Source of the DNA: Gorsachius magnificus
Lineage: Eukaryota; Chordata; Aves; Pelecaniformes; Ardeidae
Assembly: GCA_034008185.1 (NCBI GenBank)
Contig: CM067095.1
Coordinates: 249,110 to 313,109, forward strand
Length of the DNA: 64,000 nucleotides
Direction: 5' to 3'
Under the pieces are notes generated by a model. The model had not been told where the DNA came from and did not search any database. It worked only from the letters and a program-made list of their open reading frames with translations. How positions within the stretch are numbered: position 1 is the first letter of the stretch; each line of letters opens with the position of its first letter. The position numbers and the translations under genes were made by a program. Of this stretch, positions 44,941 through 59,100 are shown in pieces.

Positions 44941-46792
44941 CTGGAATGGAAGGAAAAGTAATTCTGTTGATGTTCTGCCAAGTACCCGCATTTCCCTGAC
45001 AAACCCGCTGTTCTGTAACTTCCTCCAGCAAACACTGCTAAGGCAAACTATGCCTACGCTTCCCGTACGGGTGCCTGCCGAGCGCTAGCAGTTCTGCCTT
45101 CTCTGAAAGCAGAGTCACGCCTAAGCAGCCGTGAATTAACCTCCGTCAAATATTCTACTGTTTTTAGTCTGAAGTGGCAGGAAGGAGGGACTTAGGGGGC
45201 TGATACATAAAATATCCAGCTGTGTTATTCGTGTTAACTAGGACTTTTCAGAGACCGTTAAGTCTTGGCACCATCCCGCTTTCCATAGAAACATTAATCT
45301 GTTATGGTTGGAGAGCCCTTTTCTGAATTTCTGGGTTCTGAATCTTAGCTCTTGTTCAGATGCAGGCCCATACCCGACAGATCTGGTCAGGGAAGCCGCG
45401 TTGCCACAGCGTGGAGTGCAAACCACAGTGTCTTCTCTCCCCAGGCTTGCCAGTTCCTTGGCATGTCCCTGGCGCCTTCCTGGCAGTGGAAGTTCTGGTT
45501 TCCTAATTACACCTGTGAAGTACCAAGGGGCCGTAGAGCCATGAGTTTTGGCATAGTGGGACTTTCTTAGCCACAAGTCCAGTTACCATAGAAGATGCTA
45601 GAGGTACAGGACTTTGGAAAGCAGCAGAGTTGGGAACGCAGCTTCCATTGTCATGATCTTACCACGCCGGTGAGCAGTGGCTGCTCGGGGTCCTGTGGAC
45701 AGCCATCCAGACCTCTCATAACCCAATCAGTTCTGTGTTTAGAAAAGCAGTTTTATTTACAACTCTGCCCCTGTTCTTGCTATTTAAATGGCCACTGTTA
45801 CAGCCAGCAGCTGTTGAATTAGACTCGGCTCTTTTTCTGTTAATGGTCCTCTTTGCCCTGTCACCAGCTTCTAGTGCTGCATAAGGTGTTGGGCTCTTGC
45901 TATAAAGTGGATGCTGTAGACAACAGTTGCCATCATGGTTGACATTCATAGAGTAAAATGAGATTCATAGTTAAGCTCAGACCCCAGGACTGTTTCAGGG
46001 ACACAAAAAAGCAAATAGCTTTTTGTAGACTTAAAGATGGGTAAAGGATGACTGGTAAGCTTCTAGACACGTTAACAAGAGGGTTTGGTGCCTTCTGCCC
46101 CACCTTGGGAGCCCTGGTAACGACAGCATGCTCTGACCAGGGCGGGGGCTAGCAGCAAACCTCAGCCCATGTGCAGCTGATGGAGCTTTGCCTGTCAGCC
46201 AGTGGGAGAGGAGGGAGAATCTTTTGTGCCGGGCTTCTCATTTTATGAGATTATGTTGAAGTTTAACCTGTTTCTTCAATAGAATCACTTAAATATATTA
46301 CAGGAAATCCCTTGCTTTCTCCAAAAAGAGATGTGTCCCACTTTGTTGTGGATGCCCATAACAAATTACGTTGTCGGAGAAATTCCGTACTCTTCTAGGC
46401 AGGCTTCAAGATTGCTCTGTCCCAGTTTGCTTGGGTACTACACAAATCTGGCTGGATTTTTGAACAGTTTTGTTTGCTTATAGATTTATATCCACTGGAA
46501 ATTGAGGGTAGCGTGAACAATCTGGACATACGCTGCTCCTTGGTATTTTCTGTAATTGCTGATGCGATCATCAGCCTGGCTGTGGCAGAGGTTGCTCTAT
46601 ATACAGCTACGGGCGGCTCTTAGGTTGCTTACAGAACTTTCTGCATTTTCAAGTGGTTATTTTGTTCTTGTGCGTCTCCTCCTGGTGTTGTCCCCCCCAG
46701 TCATTTCAGCATTGCACCATGGATATGTCTCAGCTGGACCTGAGTACATGGATGAAGAAGGAAGTAGCTTGAGGCTAGCAGACAGACAGAGG

Positions 46793-46845
46793 GGAAGTGA
46801 ATTAGATGGCCTCGTTAGGTCTCTTCCAACCAGAGTTGTTCCAGG
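46793..46845 (+). mobile_element. Possible CR1 LINE 3' end remnant
   Basis: GTGAATTAGATGGCCTCGTT followed by AGGTCTCTTCCAACC resembles the CR1 terminal block (tagatgacct ... ggtcccttccaacc) with several changes. It is short, so the call is tentative. Confidence 0.45.
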
Positions 46846-49800
46846 TTTTGTGAAATAAAGGCACACAGATGGAGAAGGCGGCTTGGAAATTCCTGGAGGA
46901 GGTACTGTATTGGCATTACCTCTGGCACCTGGACCAGTAGCTGCTTCTTAGCATAGCTGCTGCTCTTGAAAAGTCTGGGTGTAAACTTGGTTTGATGTAG
47001 AAAGAGCTGAGAAATTATTTTGAAGTAAAGTATAACTTTTTTCGGGGTTTCTCTGAGGTCAGATCAATGCAGCTCAAATTAAAGAAAGGAAGAAAACCTC
47101 TTCCTTTCGGGAAGTAGCTCCCTCAGTAAGTATTCCTGTCCGGCTCCTGCTTTCTTCAGTACATCACCAGTTATTAGCCACACAATAAAGAATAGAATTC
47201 CTAGGTTATATGAAAAGCAAATTGAGCTATGGGGTATTTTGCAGTGAAGCAATGTGCTTGAAAGTGAGCCAAAAGCTGTCATTTTCACCCATTAAAAAGT
47301 GCATTAACGCTGTCAATCAGCAGGCGTCGGCGGTGAGGCAAATACAGTCAGCACCTGCCCCTGAAATCAAGGATTTAACACCTCTTGGTATCAGAATTAC
47401 ATTGGAGAACTTCAGCTCTGGCGACTCTGAACAAGTACCTGATGCTTGGAAATCTGCAGCATTCCCACGGTTCACAGCAGCGTGACCGGCTCCGCGGTGC
47501 CGGGGACAAGCCCGGCACTCCTTGTGCGCGCTTTTCTGTCCCAGTGAAGGTGGGTAAGGCCAGCTATCAGAGTTAGCAAAATCTTCAGCGTTAGGTCACA
47601 GCATGTCACACATACTGATGCAGCTGGCTGTACAGTGATGAGTTTGTTGAGTACAGGTGTTATTTTCATGTTTTTCTTAAACGTGTATCTGTACTTTGTG
47701 TAGCTGGCAGGAGTTAACAGCATTTTGTTGGGGTCGTGTGATGCTTTCCTCACTAACTGGCGTTATCTTCTGAGCAATCAGCAGCAATGTCAGCCCAGCA
47801 GTTCGGTCTAACACTTACCTGAGCTAGCGGAGAAATTCCTGTGATCTTTGACGGCCGTTGGCCCTGGCTCTGCGCTGCCATTTCTGTGCCAGGACTGCTG
47901 GAGACGTGAGTGGTGAACAGTACGTGTGCTTCTGACGCTGCGGCTTGAGCTTAGGCCCTCGTCATACCTTGCCTTTACAGTCTTTGAAGAAAGAAGGAGG
48001 GGGTGGTGTCTCTTTATGGTTGTGTGGGGTTTGGTTTTTTAAGCAGACTCCTAGAGAAGCCTTCAGAGCCTATAGAAGTGTCTGTTTTCCCTCGCCCTCT
48101 GTGGCACCCCCCCTGTATTGCTTTTTAAAAGCTGGTGTCTTGTGAGACTTTCAGGATAATGGGAAATTTTGTAGTTTAGTGATTCGAAAGAGCTCACTTG
48201 ATGTTCTGTTATGGGATAATAATGAACTTGGGGAAGTTTCTGACAAACACAACTTAGAGTTAAGGCAAGAAGGGATAGACTGTGAATTAATTTTGAGGGT
48301 AGTTACTGTTTGGGTTGTTGCGTACTGCTTGGGATCTGATCAGCGCTGCGGAGACAGGCAAGATTCAAGCCTTTCTTAACAATTCAACAAGGGTTGCTTT
48401 TCTCTCTCTGCCGGTTGGCTGGAGATGGCATCAAGAACGTTGAAGCTCTTGCACCCTTGCTTCTGTGCAAAGGTGTTCTCTGAACCCGGTGATCTCCATG
48501 TTGTACATTACTCAAACTTTCTGTGAGCCAGTCGAGAACTTCTGGGGTAATTGGGATTCTTCAGTGGCTCTGAATTTTCACGATGGCCTTGGGGGTGAGC
48601 CTGGGGGTTAGGATGGCAAGTACGGCTGCCTAGGTCAGGAAGCTCTGGAGAGCTGTGCCTTTTGGTGTTTTTTTTTCTTTGAGTTTTTTCCCGTTTTGGC
48701 TTTGAAGCTGGTTTGTTTCATTTGTCCTGCTCAGGGGATAAGACATGTACATCTTATGAAATAAAACTGTAAACATGCTACAGCACTTGAAGTTGTAAGC
48801 AATTCAGCTGTTTTAAATGTAAATGGTGTAGGTTTATAGACTTGATTTGTTATAGCTTCCTAATTCTGCCTGCCTCAGCACTTTCTTGGCAGCCGATTGC
48901 ATCATGGCTTAGAGAAGCCTTCCGTAAGCTGCGGAGGGCAGCTCTGCTCAAGTCTGACACGCTTTCTGCCTTGGTTACGTAGCACCTAACGCTTGACACC
49001 TAACTGTTTTCCTGAGATAAGGCAGAACAAGGACTCATGACTGCAAACGACTTCAAATAGACAAATGCACGGTGTTAGCTGTAAAGAAGCATTTGAACGA
49101 GTTCTGTAGGGACGTGGCTTGTTCTTCTGCACTCGGTGGCTTTGCCTCCAGAGCATGTTTCTAGGAAGAGCGTGGGAGTTGCGGAAAGCATCGTGGTGCT
49201 TTGGCGGGGCTCTGGCCTGCCTTGCGTGGGGGCCGGGCTGGGTGCCGCCGCCAGCCCTTCTGGCTGGAGCTGGAATTCACTGGAGCTTTGGTGTCAACCT
49301 CTCAGGGCAGCCTGAAGGGCTGACAGACGCTGCTGTGACTGGCGCCCGGGGAAGAACGCACGCCGGGCTGTCATCTGGTCTGCAGCCAAGTGGAAGAGCT
49401 CTCCCCGGGACGTTGACGATGGCAGCCGCGTCAAGCTGACACGGGTGGCGGAGCCCGCCAGCGAGGGGAGCGCGTTACTGCGGACACCCCTGGGCTTCGT
49501 TAGTCTGGGGCTAACACGTGGGGTTGTAAGAAGAGAATCTCGTATGCGGTACGTAAGCAAAGAAGGAGGGCAGGGTAAATTCTTTACAATTCTGCTCAAG
49601 AGCAGTGCAGTGCCCTTCCTATAATGAGTTTCTCCAGAAACTACTTCAGCTTTGCCCCAGTTTTCTTCACAGGAGAAGTCCTGGGAGAGTACAATGCTTT
49701 TTGGTTCACGCTGTTGCAGAACAAGGATCTTGGCAGCAGAAATGCCCAGGCTCGGTTTCACCTGAGGAAAGGCTGTGATCCCATTCTAACCAGCTGGTTA

Positions 49801-50101
49801 CAGCCAGGCTTCAGTTCGAGACTCCTGGCTACAGGGTGAATCATTGTAATTTTATTCTCCGTTTTTCCCCAAGTTCAAACCGTAAAAGCATCGGCAACTG
49901 TTGTGTCTCCTGGGCGGTGCTGTTGATAAGATGCTTGGCAGATGCAGAACACTTTGCAGGGGTTGCCTTGTCAGGACTGACAGCGCTTCAGCTTGCTTTC
50001 GTGTTATTTCTTCATATCCTAGTTCTGCTGTCAGGAGAACCATCTGTGATAAGTCTTGAAATAAATACTTAAAGTTGAGCCTTTTGGACTCTCTTTTTCT
50101 T

Positions 50102-50113
50102 CCCCCCCCCCCC
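50102..50113. repeat. Poly(C) run, 12 bases
   Basis: Twelve consecutive C followed by TTAAAATCC. Confidence 0.95.
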
Positions 50114-50923
50114 TTAAAATCCAGCAGGCACAACAACCTCTGGTTACTTGGGAAAAGTCCAAGGCATGATATTACTATTTGATTCTAGTTATCCAGCCAT
50201 GTTTTTACATTCTAATGTCAGAACTGAGCATTCTCATCAGTGCCAGGGTACGGGTGCTTTTCGAATTTCATGTAGGGGTTGCGCATTGAGCTGCGTTCTC
50301 TGTCGAGGTGACAGTGTTCCTGATATTCCTAAATCTGTGTTTCAAAAGTACTGGACCCCTGGCATCTCCAGCATTTCTGTCCTTGTTTCTGTGGTCCAGC
50401 ATCCCTCTGGATAGGCCGTCTTTGGGGTCTCTCAGTCCTGACGGGCTCTGTGCGTGGCTTTGGAAAGCAGGAAGAGATAAACACCAAACTTTAACAGCCA
50501 GTGCAGCCCGGGGAGTCTCTCTGCCTGATGGGTTGTCTGGTGTGAAATAACGCATTAGAGGGAAATTTTCCTAAGGGAAATCAGACTGAAAGATGCAGGT
50601 GGCCCGCGTGTCTCTCTCCTTCAGAAGGTGTGTCTTCTGAGGCATAATTAAAATTTTTTCCAATCATTCTCACAACAGACAGCAAATGGGTGAGTGTGAC
50701 AGTTGAATGACAAGCGTATACACGCAGACAGAACAGGCAGCCTGGGTCAATTTTAGTTTTCTGACTAAAATCTCTGTTATGAGCTGAATTCATTGTTTTA
50801 CTAGACATACACGAAGCTGAATCTGCCATTCCAGGTGCTGATTTGGATTTGGTTTTGGTTTTCCCGCTTCCTATTGTATGTAGCAACCTCTTCCTAGCTC
50901 AGCCTCCCCCCGAGCCCCCCCCA

Positions 50924-50950
50924 GGTGGTGGTGGTGGTTGTGGTTGTGGT
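50924..50950. repeat. (TGG)n / (TTG TGG) repeat
   Basis: GGTGGTGGTGGTGGTTGTGG and continuation; a short degenerate trinucleotide repeat. Confidence 0.9.
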
Positions 50951-52837
50951 CTGCTGCAGCGGAAGGGATGGTCGGTGGCACAGCCCGCCTAGGGCAGGGG
51001 GAGGCACGTGGCTGCTGATGTGGCAGGACGGCTACAGGTCAGCGAGCCTTGGCGCAGAGCCTTGGGCTGCGTGAGTCGGGCTCCTCTGTGCTGAGAGCAT
51101 CTGAACCCTTGAGGCTTAAAAGACTGATGACCTGCCAGGTACAGCGTTTATTTCTTAAACCGGTTAATAGATTTTCTAGTTTTAACCTTAATCTTATCCC
51201 GTTAATCATCTCAGCGTTGACTGATTAATGTTTTTGTTCCAATAAGCAGCTAAAACTAGGGTTCACCCCATTATAGATGTTCATATTAGCCACATTAACC
51301 TGTACCCTCTTTGAAGACTTGTGTTTCACTGCAGGATAAGTGACCCCAGATCTTGCAAGCATCTCCAGAGGCGTTATTAGCGTGATTATTAGAATCTTTA
51401 TGGTCCTGCTGGTGGCTGACCTATCCACTTCCCTGCAAAATCTGGGGCTTCGTAGTAAATCCTAGAAAGCCTGGACCCCGCCCCAAGATAATCTATGCCA
51501 TGTACACAGATGTAACCGTGGAGCCAGAATATGTCTAGGGCTGATGGTACCAAGTGTCAAAATTATAATTACCTTACTGTCAAGCTGTGTCCCCGGCGTG
51601 TCTGGGTCTTTGGGAATCAGCAAAGGTACACGAGGAGGTATCCCCGCTCACCTCTGTATGTGCTGCTGTTTGACTCGAGGTGTCCAAAATGCAGGTTCCA
51701 GTGGAACCCAAGTGTCTCCTTGCCTGATACATGTTTTCATTGGAAAAATAATGTTCTCATTGCAACAGCATCGAATGCTTTGAGGTGTTCAGCCCAGACC
51801 TGTTGGGTGGTTTGGGGGCAGACAGCACTGAAGCTCTTGACTTGTGCAAAAGATCACTTAAAGCTGCATTAAAGTCGCTGGTCCCTGAATCACCTGAACC
51901 TGTTTAAGGGGTTCTTGTCCTAGGGTTTTTACACTACAGCCCTGCACCTCATTTTTCTCTGTCGTGCCTCTGTCTAAAGGGAAAGGTCTGAGGTGCTGAG
52001 GCTCATGAACTGGCTTTGTGACGGACCGAGTTCCAGAAGGGTTTTAATTGCTATTTATCTCGCGTCTCTCATTTAGAAGCACAGAAGGGAGAGCACCAGG
52101 CTGCTGCAGCCGGAGCGGTGGTTGTGTGGCCTCCCGGTCCTCCCCGGTCAGACCCATCCTTTCTCCGGCAGCCGTTCCCCTGCAGCCTCTGCTGCCATGG
52201 AGACGTGTCACCAGTGGCCATTAAACCAGCGCGGAGACGGCAGCTCCTGCCGCTGTGATTCCTATCCTTGTGCTTCCGTCAGCGTTTTTCTGGTTTGAAT
52301 CCTGCTTTGATGAATTCCATCTCCTCTGTGCTCATAGCGCAGTGCCTTGTGCCCTTCCAGGCATACGGCTGTTGGCTTTAATGCTTTGGGGCCCAACAGA
52401 AGCGGACTCTCTCTTACTTTGATACCTTTTAATCATTGAAATGCAGCATTTTGAGCTGTTTCTGCCATCTGTTTTTTGCGTAAGGCTTCTCCTGGCTTTC
52501 GCATGATGTGTGAGAAGGTGGGAGATCTGCATCCTACCCAGAGGAGAAGCAGACAGTGCCTCTCCCCCACACGTGGCTTTTGCTCACCCGAACTCCTGGT
52601 GGCCGTGTAAAGCACTGACCAGTGCAGCGTTTTAACTTTTGCTGTGTTTCCTTTCACCTTCTGGCACCTCTGGTGTTCATGAGACAATTGCTCTTTGCTT
52701 CAGTGTCACGGTTTGGTGCTTGGCGGCTGGTGACAGTGCTAGGCACGAGGCTTGTGAAGCCTCTCCGAATGAGTTTGCTCGCATCTGTGTGAAGAACTGA
52801 AGCCAAAAGCCTCTCCTTTCCGAGGATTAGAATCACA

Positions 52838-53110
52838 TCATTACTGGAGGGAGTTCAGAGAAGAGTGAAAAAAGTGATTAGGGGCCTGGAAGGGCTGATG
52901 TGCGAGGAAGGATCAAAGGGGCTAAATTTGTACCGTTTGGATAACTGACAGTGAACGGGGAACATGAAAGGCTGTGATCAGTGAGCGTGTATAAACAGGG
53001 AAGGGTTGGGGAGAGATTAGGCAGGGTGGGATGGTGGGGGGAATGGGATTACATTAGCAAGGGGAAACAGCTGTTGGAATAGGGAAATTTCCCAGCGATA
53101 AGATACAATA
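52838..53110 (+). mobile_element. Old, diverged CR1/L3-like LINE fragment
   Basis: ACTGGAGGGAGTTCAGAGAA, then GTGATTAGGGGCCTGGAAGG and TGCGAGGAAGGATCAAAGGG match in order the CR1-family block 'ctggag ... gtccagagaag ... gattaggggcctgga ... tgaggaaaggct'. The later part is G-rich and degraded, so the right edge is approximate. Confidence 0.7.
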
Positions 53111-56100
53111 GGGTATTTAATTGTCTCTTGCTGTAAATCCAATGACTTAAGCTACTGCGTTCTTAATTTACTGATGAACACACATAAAATGTTCCAGATA
53201 GGGGTAGAAGTATAAAGCCAAGACTGGTGCCAAAATGGCTCTGTGGTTGTAGGTATCCTTGGCGTTGGTGGCTGCATCTACAAGGTCTAGCACCTGATTT
53301 AGGTGGGACTTGCCAAACAGAGCAGCAGGAAGGACATTGTGAGAAAAGGGCCCTTCCCAGCTTTTGCATCAGGATTACTGTAATCAGGCTGGCGGAGGTC
53401 GCCTGGCTGTCCTGTTCGTCCTCCTGCGGCCGCCAGGGATTTCAAGCACTGCACTGGGTCAGTAGTTGTGTGGCTTTGGACTACAGCCTAGATACTGAAG
53501 TGGGATCTATTCTTTATTTTCCTAATTATCAATTGCAGGAATTAGTGATATTTTTAGATGATGTTTCCAGGCTGCTGCTTTAAAAGTATGCCTTTTGCTC
53601 AGCATCCCATGCTTCTGCATCTCCTGGCGGTCGCATTCGTCTCTCCTGCTGAATCACTTTGTTAACAACCTTTAAAGGAGTCTGGGCTTCTGGACGAGCT
53701 GGTTGCTTATCTTTACTGATGTTAATAATATCTTAAATCAAAACACATTTTGGAAATTCCAGACTTAAATTCCAGCTGAAGCTTTGCCTTCAAGCTGAAA
53801 CCTATTTAAACTGAAGTGGTGGCTGTATGGGGTCTTTCGGGCTGGTTTGGAAGTTTTCTTTCCCAGCCGGTGCTAGTACCAAAGCCTGGGAGCAGGGTCG
53901 TGTGCCGTGACCAACTCTGCGTGTTCCATCCTGTTGTTCATTTAAACCAAATCTTTTGCATTACTCTAGTATATCTTTGTCAGTATAAACTGTCATAGCG
54001 CTCTTTATTTTTCCTGTCTAGCTGGGAATAATAAATCTCCAGTTTGAGGAGATTACAACTGCTCTGGACAAGTGTGTTTCATGTGACCCTGTAAAACCGG
54101 ATTAAACCTATGAGAAGGTCAGTGGAACAGTGAGCTGATTATTGCCAGGCTGCAGGTGTGTGAGCCCACGTACGCGGTGCTCAGACCAGCGTGATGTGTT
54201 GGTGCCTTCTCAGGTGCTGGTGCTTGCTTCTCTTTGCAGAAGTGGGCAAATGAGGGGGCGGGCGAGCGGCTGGGTGGGCTGAGCTGCCTTCCGGGGTTAA
54301 ACCACGCCGCCAGCCCTGCAAGACAGGGTGTAGCAGATGGAGCCAGAAAACAGCTTACAAATGACTGCACTTTGGTGTTACTTCAAGTTCTGAAAGCCCA
54401 GAGCTGCTTTAGAAGTTTGTCTGCTGCCCGCCGGTATGGAGAGGGCCTCGGGCTTGTTGCTGACGTGCCTAGGGTATTGCTCCTCCATGAACTTGTCTGG
54501 TCCTCGTCCTTGGGTTGATGGCCGTCCCACTTCTGGGCAGCGAGAGTAGCGCTGGTTGCTTTCACCTCCGGGCCTCCTAACCTCTCCTCACCCAGCCAAC
54601 GCCTAAGCCCTGCGGGTGGTCGTCCCCACCTGCGCTGCCTGGGTACCCGGTGGCCTCTGTGGGCTGGCCGGTGGCCACAGCCGCGGCTGCTGCGTCGCCC
54701 GCCCTCGGCAGCCTGCCCGCAGCTCCCCGCAGCCCAGCGGTAGCCGGGAGAGCTCGGCAATGAGGCGGCAAGCGCGGCAAAGATCGGGTCCCGAAGTCTT
54801 CCTGAGAGCGGGGAATTGCTACCGTTTCCCTGCCTTGATTTTTTGTTCAGCTGTGCGGTGGATGTGTAATGGATGCTGAAGCCTGGAATTTCCCCTGTGA
54901 GGGAGGGGGCAGCAAGCCAAAGCCGGTATTTGTTATGCTGAAGGAACATCCTGTTTTGTTGCTTGTTCCGCTCTGATTACATAGTCCATGCTAGATAAGA
55001 TGGGGAGCATGGCGTGCTTAAAATCTGACGTTAAAGAGTAAAAGAAAGACTGGGGACTGATGGAAGGGAGCTGAAGGCAAACTGAGGAGCGTGTAAAACC
55101 CGAAGGCTGCTGGGTCAAACACCCTTCATGTAATAGGAAATGCCGGAGTGTGTTTGCAGTGGCTTGTTGGGATGTTTTGGGTGGTGGTGTGTTGTTTGGG
55201 GGGTTTGTTTGTTTGTTGTTTTACAGTTGGCTGGGGGAAGGGGCTGTGTTGCTGTTGCTGGAGAAAGAGGCAACATGTACACGGAGGGCCTGAATTCTGG
55301 TTGCCTGTATGCCTTCATTTTTGCCTTTTTTTACACTTTGATTTAAAAAATTAATTAATATTTTAAGATTGTTTCAATTTACTTTGTTAGTGTAACTCAA
55401 AAGATGTGTTAAAAAAAAAAAAAGGCAAACCCCACCCAAAACCAAACAACATCCCCTGTTCCTCCCACCTGCCCCAGCTGCATCATGGGGAAGGATGGTT
55501 TTCTCAGAAATCGTAGCAATTCTGAGGTCCGTAGCAGTGATGGTGGCACATGGGCCAAAGGGGGTGCTGTAGGGTGCAGCTTTTATTTTATCGTGCTCTG
55601 TGGGTTGGCAGCAGGAGGGACGAAGGCCGGCGCCTCGGTAGGACGTTCGTGGCTCTTGGCTGATAGCGGAGCAGTTTGGATCCATTCCGCTTGCGCCGAG
55701 TGTCGCGGTGCCTCCCTGCGGAAGGAGTCAGTGTAGGGGAAGTTCTGCATCTTGCAGCGTTGAGGTGGGAGAATACCCTGGAGGACTTGGATGGTTAGCT
55801 GCCTGCTAAATGGTACCGAGACTTCCCTGAGTGCAAGGTCTGCACGTTGATTAAAGGTTTCTGGTATCCTTGCATGTTTTCAGATTCTGGTTCCAAATTC
55901 TGGAGGAGGCAGAGGGAAAATAAATAGCTGTTTTTAAAAAGATTTTTTTTTTAAAACTCAAAGGAAAAAGAAATCCCCAGAATCCTGCTCAGAGAAACGG
56001 CTGTACCATTTGGCACTCTTTATTAATTAGTCTAATGTGGATAACCAGTATGGAGAGTTTCAGCTGTATCAGTTTGGCAACACTTTCTAGTGGCAGAAAA

Positions 56101-59100
56101 AGGGGTTTGTGCAATGGAAAGTATCAGGTGCTCTTCTTAGCCCTAGGATATGCCCTCTGCTCTGGCTGCCACGCACAGTTTTGCATTTGCAGCTTGCTGG
56201 TGTGTTTGGGGTAGGTGTTTCTGTCGGGTACTAATTTGTACTTGCATGTTCTTCCCGGTCCCCCCAGGCAGGAGGTGGCTGTGCTTCCCAGTACCCTGCC
56301 TGCTAGTTTGCTTTCTTTGGGGTGTTTGTTTCATTTCCAAAATTGCTGTTTCAATTTGATTTCTACAGTGATGGTTTGAGAAGAGAAGGTGTGGATGCCC
56401 AGGGTCTGGGCTGAGATACCACCCGGTTCACAGGTCCATCAGCTTCTGCGTAGTCTAGATTCCTACAGGAGAAAAAACACATATAAAAATATATTTAAAA
56501 AAAAAAAAAAATCTCAATGCTTAGTCACCCCACCTCTTGCATATTTAATTTAGGTTTTCCTTTGTCTGGTGTCCGAGTACAGAACAGGAGCCAACGTGGT
56601 CCCTTTGAATTGTATGAGACGATTGTCTTCGTTTGCCCGCGAGGCTGTTAAACTGGAAGGAGCAGAGCATGGCTGAAATTTATAACCTGTGACTCTCTTC
56701 ACTGAAAACTGTCATTTTCAAAGCAAATCTCTGCAAGGGGACTGAGTTACTGTGATTTCTCATGCAGTATAAATAATGTTCCTTTCGGTTCACATCAAAC
56801 AGAGCTGCCATTGCTTACTGATCTAATGGAAGCGACGGTAATTGCTTTTGTAGGTTCCATTTATAGATCAGACTTGTATGACTAAATTTAATTACTTACA
56901 GCTGAATCCAGTCGAAGTAATAAGTTCAAAATAACCTCTGTCATGCTGCAGTGGAAGCAGCATGTTCCCAGAAAAAGGCACTTGATTGTTTCATTTTTAA
57001 ATTAAGAGAAGAGTTTTTTAGCTTTCACGTATTTATTGTCTGGTTAAATGAAGAAGGTACCTCTGCAGAACTCTACCTGATGCCATGAGCCATGATGAGA
57101 CTCCTGCTTAACAGCACTGAAAGCATCTCCTTACGCATGGATCTTGCATTATCTGCAAAGAAGGGTGGGTATTCTGCCCCGCAGACCTGCTCGGTTGCAA
57201 TACAGAGAGAAGCGACTCGGCCAGGATGGCATGGAGCCAGTAGTCTTGAGTCCCAACGCTACCGTCTGGTAGGCAAATCGCACGGTATTACCTGTGCTTA
57301 ACACTTGCTTGGGTGTCTGGGTCCCTGACTGTGAAATCTGGTTGCCTAATATGACAGAGAGGTGTCTCCACGTACCGAGGTGGGGCTTTGCTCTGCCTCT
57401 GTTTAAAGCCGCTCTCGTCTCGGGGAAACTCTGGGCTTTCAATCTCCCTTGAGTTCCTGGGCGTCGTTGGTATGCCCTTAGGCTCCAGCAGCTGTGGTAG
57501 CATACAGGTGGGGTGGGTGAGCAGCAGAAACGGCCTTGGCTCTGTGTGAGCCCTGCTCAGCAGGAACCAACCCATCCCGGGGTGCTCAGCGCTGTTCCCA
57601 GCACAACCCCAAACCGCGGCCCCATACCAGGTGCTGTGGAGGGAATGAACCCTATCCCAGCCCAACCCAGCACACACATGAAGAGGGAAAAGCTTGGAAT
57701 TATTTGCTGAAGTATTTAACAAAGACCTAAAGCATGATGAGCTTGTTTTTCACTTCATTATGCAAGAATTAAATGAAAGACTGCTTAACTGATCTGCAGA
57801 GAAAGCTGCTGCAGGACAGTGCAGGGGCTCGGTGACCCTGGTGCCGCTGTGGCAGTTGCACCTTCCCTTACGTCTCTGGTTCTGTACTGGTGTACGCACG
57901 CTAACACGGAGCGGAGTTTTCTGATTTTGATATGATGTGAGCACGATTGATCTGCGGCTGGATGTCTGTCTGTCACATATGTATGAGCACACGTGTGCGC
58001 TTAAGTGAGTTTGATTTCTTCATTCCTTGTCTTTTGCCTTTGGCTGACATACTGTCATTTAAATGACCAGATCTTCCCAGACTCTCAATTCTCACTTCTG
58101 TTTCTTTTAAAATGGTTTCCTGTCCCTTTTCAGCACCCAGGCACTGTTTGAATCTTCTCTGTATTGAGCTACTGAAGATCACTGGGGCACAGCCCCAGTT
58201 TATCAGTGGTGGCATCTAGGAACCTTTGAACGGAGGGCTGATCGCTCCGGGCTGTGGCTCGGGGCCCTTCAGAGCGCATGTGGACATTCCCCGTGGACCG
58301 CAAGGGTTTGGGCTTCTCTTCGCAAAGGGTGAATTCTGGTTACTCTGCAGCTGTAGCTCTTTGGGCATTTGGTGCTTTCCCCAGCATCACTGTAAGCCTC
58401 TTGATGATCATAAGTAACGTAACTGTTGATGGTTTTGGCCTGATCCTGCATGCAGCTACAGACTCCCATGGTACCTGGGAGCCCAGTCCTAAAGCGGTGG
58501 TGAGCACAGACCTGGGTCTGTGTCTCGCCTTGTTGAAGCGAAGCTGCCGAGAATTACACCCAGCTACAAATCCTGTGCAGTGTGATGGTGTTTGGCGGTG
58601 CCGCCGTGTTCGGGTGCTTTGGTTTGGCAGCAAAGAGCAGAGCGGGGCTGCGTGCGAGGTCTGTGAAGGCGTTCTGAATGTGTCAGTGTTCAGCAAGAAG
58701 AGGACTTTCTGCTAAAAGAGGTGCAGAAGCAGCGACTGTCAGCGTGGCAGCCCGAGAGGTCTCACGTGGAAGAATCTGTTGTATCTTAGAAATGAACAGA
58801 CATGCCTGATACCTGGTGAAATTTACTGCAGATCTCTTGATTTTTTCCTTTAAGTGATAAAGAGATTTTTCAGAGAAAGAACAGGAAGCATTTATTATCA
58901 TCAAAGCCGAAAGAACCTGTGCACAGTTCTATTACATTTTATTTTTTTTCCTCAAATGATCTGATACTTTACAGAACTAATGCAAGCATAGGTGGAAAGG
59001 GGAATTCATCAGCGAGTGCTTGCCCCTTCCTGCAGGGAAAGCTACAGGCACACAGCTCTGCTGCTGCGCTGCTTCTGCCTCCCAGGGGGATGCTCAGGGA

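Larger units (their letters stand above)
36150..46790. other. Intron-like sequence, no supported gene
   Basis: Long stretch without a convincing coding region. It holds a trinucleotide repeat at 38309-38323, C/T tracts at 39674-39733, a G/T run at 44089-44118, and GC-rich patches at about 38050-38240 and 43800-44060. Isolated splice modules occur at 38294-38373, 39271-39321, 41509-41651 and 42550-42611 on plus and 44855-44940 on minus. None is secure. It may be the first intron of a rightward gene starting in the island. Confidence 0.45.
46850..52837. other. Non-coding sequence with GC-rich patches
   Basis: No supported gene. It contains a GC-rich patch at about 49200-49480, a 12-base C run at 50102-50113, and TGG/TTG repeats at 50924-50950. 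Minor splice-like motifs do not define open exons. Confidence 0.5.

Noticed and set aside
54383..54949. 188-codon minus frame
   Set aside because: Composition-driven frame in a GC-rich patch (R, G, S, P rich), with competing frames on plus.
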